DNA of 7,500 nt from an uncultured Clostridia bacterium (GTDB taxonomy: Bacteria; Bacillota; Clostridia; Christensenellales; Borkfalkiaceae), in assembly GCA_900548845.1 (NCBI GenBank), contig URMI01000045.1, positions 1-7,500 of the forward strand, given 5' to 3'. The translations under genes and the position numbers were made by a program. The notes below the pieces were generated by a model. It had not been told where the DNA came from, searched no databases, and was given only the letters and a program-made list of their open reading frames with translations. Below are positions 6,494-7,500 of the stretch, piece by piece. The stretch's first letter is position 1. Every line of letters starts with the position of its first letter.

Positions 6494-7165
6494 ATGGACG
6501 AACAGGCGATCAAGCAATTCAGAGACTACATGATCGAGGCGGGCAGGCGCAACAGAGAACAGAAGTACGAAAAGTACCGCCGCCTCAACGCATTCTGCGA
6601 AAAGGGGCAGATACTGTTTACGGGCTCTTCGCTCATGGAGTATTTCCCCGTCGTGGAAATGACGGAGGGGATGACGAAAAGAAAGGTGTATAACCGCGGA
6701 GTGGGGGGTTCGACTTCCTTTGAGTTTCTCGCCCATATCGATGCGATGCTCTTCGACCCGGAGCCGAGCGTTGTCTTTCTGAACATCGGCACCAACGATC
6801 TGAGCCGCCCCGATTATACGCACGAGGGGTTGAAGGAGCGGTACCGCTTTATCTTCACGCAGATCGCGGAGAGGCTGCCCGATACAAAGGTGTATTTCAT
6901 GGCGTTCTATCCCATGAACGAAGCGAAGATGTCGCACCCGATGGCGTTCGGGCTGCGCACGAACGAGCTCACAAGGGAAGCCAACGCCGCCGTGAAGGAA
7001 GTGTGCGCGGAGTTTTCGTTCGTCGAATATCTTGATTGCAACGAGGGGCTTAAAGATGAGGCGGGGAAGCTCAAAGAGGAGTTTGCGATCGACGGCGTGC
7101 ACATGTGGCCCGAGGCGTATGCGCTCGTTCTGGAAGCGCTTAAGCCTTATTTGGAGGCGCTGTGA
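6494..7165 (+). CDS. SGNH/GDSL-family hydrolase (probable carbohydrate esterase)
   Basis: The 223-residue protein carries all four SGNH blocks. Block I is FTGSSLMEYF with nucleophile S46. Block II is YNRGVGGST with the oxyanion glycine near G71. Block III is NIGTNDLS with N101. Block V is DGVHMWPEAY with D200 and H203. An alpha-helical, charged N-terminus (first ~35 residues) precedes the first strand, and no signal peptide is visible, so it is likely cytoplasmic. Related intracellular members remove acetyl groups from sugars and oligosaccharides; that role would suit a locus handling decorated plant glycans, but the exact substrate cannot be read. The start at 6494 follows GGAGG (6483-6487) by six bases; an upstream in-frame TTG at 6458 would lie on the promoter and is rejected. 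It heads a second unit and overlaps the next gene. Family call is strong; acetyl-esterase activity is inference. Confidence 0.88.
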   Translation: MDEQAIKQFRDYMIEAGRRNREQKYEKYRRLNAFCEKGQILFTGSSLMEYFPVVEMTEGMTKRKVYNRGVGGSTSFEFLAHIDAMLFDPEPSVVFLNIGTNDLSRPDYTHEGLKERYRFIFTQIAERLPDTKVYFMAFYPMNEAKMSHPMAFGLRTNELTREANAAVKEVCAEFSFVEYLDCNEGLKDEAGKLKEEFAIDGVHMWPEAYALVLEALKPYLEAL

Positions 7166-7476
7166 TGAGCGCTGTCATTTCCGCCTTTGAAGCGGTGATG
7201 CTCGTCTGCTTCGGCGTGAGCTGGCCCGTTTCCGTCGTCAAGTCTTACCGCGCCCGCACAACAAAAGGCAAGAGCATCCTCTTCCTGCTTGCGATCTGGA
7301 TCGGCTATGTGTTCGGGCTTGCGGGCAAAATTTTGCTCGCCGTAGAGACCGGGAGCATCCCTTATGTGCTCTTTATCTATGCGTTCAATCTTATCGTTGT
7401 GTCGCTCGATCTCATCTTATACTTCCGCAATCTGCGCCTTGATAAAAAGGCGGCGGGAAACGGAGTGAAAGAGTAA
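7165..7476 (+). CDS. Small three-helix membrane protein, PQ-loop/SemiSWEET-like
   Basis: The 103-residue product has three hydrophobic segments at about 3-25, 37-60 and 65-87. Basic residues after the first (K26, R29, R31, K34, K36) and third helices (R88, R91, K94, K95) predict the N-terminus outside and C-terminus inside. The segment SWPVSVVKSYRARTTKGKS (residues 19-37) sits where PQ-loop proteins carry the helix-1 proline and the basic loop before helix 2, and size and helix number match SemiSWEET half-transporters. The glutamine of the PQ pair is replaced (P21, V22), so the assignment is tentative. D82 and N75 are polar residues within helix 3. The ATG at 7165 shares one base with the esterase stop and lies seven bases after GGAGG (7153-7157); a GTG at 7162 is only four bases from it. 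It could move sugar or metabolites, or be an uncharacterised membrane protein. Confidence 0.72.
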   Translation: MSAVISAFEAVMLVCFGVSWPVSVVKSYRARTTKGKSILFLLAIWIGYVFGLAGKILLAVETGSIPYVLFIYAFNLIVVSLDLILYFRNLRLDKKAAGNGVKE

Positions 7477-7479
7477 GTG

Positions 7480-7500
7480 ATGGTTTGTATCGCCGCGGCG
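7480..7500 (+). CDS. Possible start of a further gene, cut by window edge
   Basis: Three bases after the stop of the small membrane protein, an ATG opens a frame reading MVCIAAA to the window end. A GTG at 7477 is in the same frame. The only nearby ribosome-site candidate is weak (AAGAG, 7469-7473). Seven codons are too few to identify a product; reported because genes in this strand are tightly packed. Confidence 0.2.

Noticed and set aside
1..7500. tRNA, rRNA, CRISPR array, insertion sequence or attachment site
   Set aside because: No cloverleaf, array of spaced repeats, transposase motif or terminal inverted repeat was seen; coding and short regulatory gaps account for the whole window.

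Overview
The window reads as part of a sugar-utilisation locus from a moderately GC-rich Firmicute, probably an uncultured gut Clostridia member. Support for that assignment: strong GGAGG ribosome sites 5-7 bases before nearly every start, a clostridial-type LacI N-terminus, short intergenic gaps, and overlapping ATGA/TGATG gene junctions. The exact taxon cannot be read from the sequence.

Layout. The left edge (1-191, minus strand) holds the first 63 codons of a LacI-family regulator. Its promoter lies back to back with the promoter of a rightward operon, and a perfect 10-bp inverted repeat (260-293) overlaps the rightward promoter. The operon has five genes: an apiosidase-like glycoside hydrolase without a visible signal peptide (328-1794), an L-fucose/L-arabinose-isomerase-family protein (1811-3211), a split transketolase (3213-4031 and 4024-4950) and an FGGY sugar kinase with glycerol-kinase-like active-site motifs (4947-6362). 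It ends at a clear intrinsic terminator (6367-6393). A second unit with its own extended -10 promoter follows: an SGNH/GDSL esterase (6494-7165), a small three-helix PQ-loop/SemiSWEET-like membrane protein (7165-7476), and possibly the first codons of another gene at the right edge. Only two non-coding stretches exceed 100 bases (192-327 and 6363-6493), and both hold the control signals described.

How the genes fit together (inference). Glycosidase, aldose-ketose isomerase, ketose kinase and two-subunit transketolase is the enzyme order of the described non-oxidative D-apiose route: D-apiose to D-apulose, to D-apulose 4-phosphate, then transketolase to dihydroxyacetone phosphate and D-xylulose 5-phosphate. 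The hydrolase belongs to the fold group that includes the GH140 apiosidases, which strengthens this reading. If correct, the cell imports apiose-containing glycosides or oligosaccharides (for example pectin RG-II or plant apiosides), releases apiose in the cytoplasm and feeds it into central metabolism under LacI control. The substrate itself is not proven by the sequence. The isomerase fold and the glycerol-kinase-like kinase are the parts that most need testing.
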